In this document: positions 5,676-5,676 of the stretch, in pieces
How the letters are laid out: each line of letters starts with the position of its first letter
Numbering within the stretch: position 1 is the stretch's first letter
Origin: Candidatus Cloacimonadota bacterium
GTDB lineage: Bacteria; Cloacimonadota; Cloacimonadia; Cloacimonadales; Cloacimonadaceae
NCBI GenBank assembly: GCA_017996595.1
Contig: JAGOGT010000090.1
Span: 1-5,676 of the forward strand
Length of the DNA stretch: 5,676 nucleotides
Direction of reading: 5' to 3'
The notes under the pieces: generated by a model
Told to the model about the DNA's origin: nothing
Databases searched by the model: none
Seen by the model: only the letters and a program-made list of their open reading frames with translations
Program-made: the position numbers and the translations under genes

Positions 5676-5676
5676 G

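Overview
The window looks like part of a bacterial chromosome from the FCB group. A Cloacimonadota-like organism is my best guess, inferred from three things. There is a large secreted beta-propeller protein with a C-terminal sorting domain of the type IX secretion kind. Base composition is moderate. The intergenic DNA is full of degenerate short-period repeats. No marker gene fixes the taxon.

Layout: bases 1-4665 hold a tightly packed plus-strand gene run. It begins with the last 19 codons of an upstream gene and continues with a GT4-type glycosyltransferase (59-1180). Next comes a WecA/TagO-type polyprenyl-phosphate sugar-1-phosphate transferase (1177-2220), then an 814-residue exported propeller protein with a T9SS-type C-terminal domain (2221-4665). 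The first two junctions are 4-base ATGA stop/start overlaps and the third is a stop codon directly abutting the next ATG, so these genes are almost certainly co-transcribed and translationally coupled. Bases 4666-5195 are a non-coding gap between convergent genes. Bases 5196-5675 are the C-terminal part of a minus-strand RNase II/R-family (RNB domain) protein that continues beyond the right edge.

How the genes may work together: the transferase would load the first sugar phosphate onto undecaprenyl phosphate and the glycosyltransferase would extend such a glycan. The propeller protein would be exported across the inner membrane and probably sent out by type IX secretion. Its plan (signal peptide, enough blade-like repeats for two propellers, C-terminal sorting-type domain) resembles PorZ, which in Porphyromonas gingivalis binds anionic LPS and serves the T9SS attachment complex. 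A PorZ-like link between surface glycan synthesis and T9SS cargo anchoring is the most interesting hypothesis here, but it rests on architecture and operon context only.

The 530-base convergent gap is the most unusual DNA. It contains two 3 x 9 bp blocks with an ATCTGTG core, two further blocks with 8-9 bp spacing built on ATCAGG and ATCC(C/T)GT, an 8-bp GTGGAAAG-type repeat, a perfect 13-bp inverted repeat with a 20-base loop, and a perfect 11-bp tandem duplication with an inverted partner. I see no gene, promoter or canonical terminator in it.
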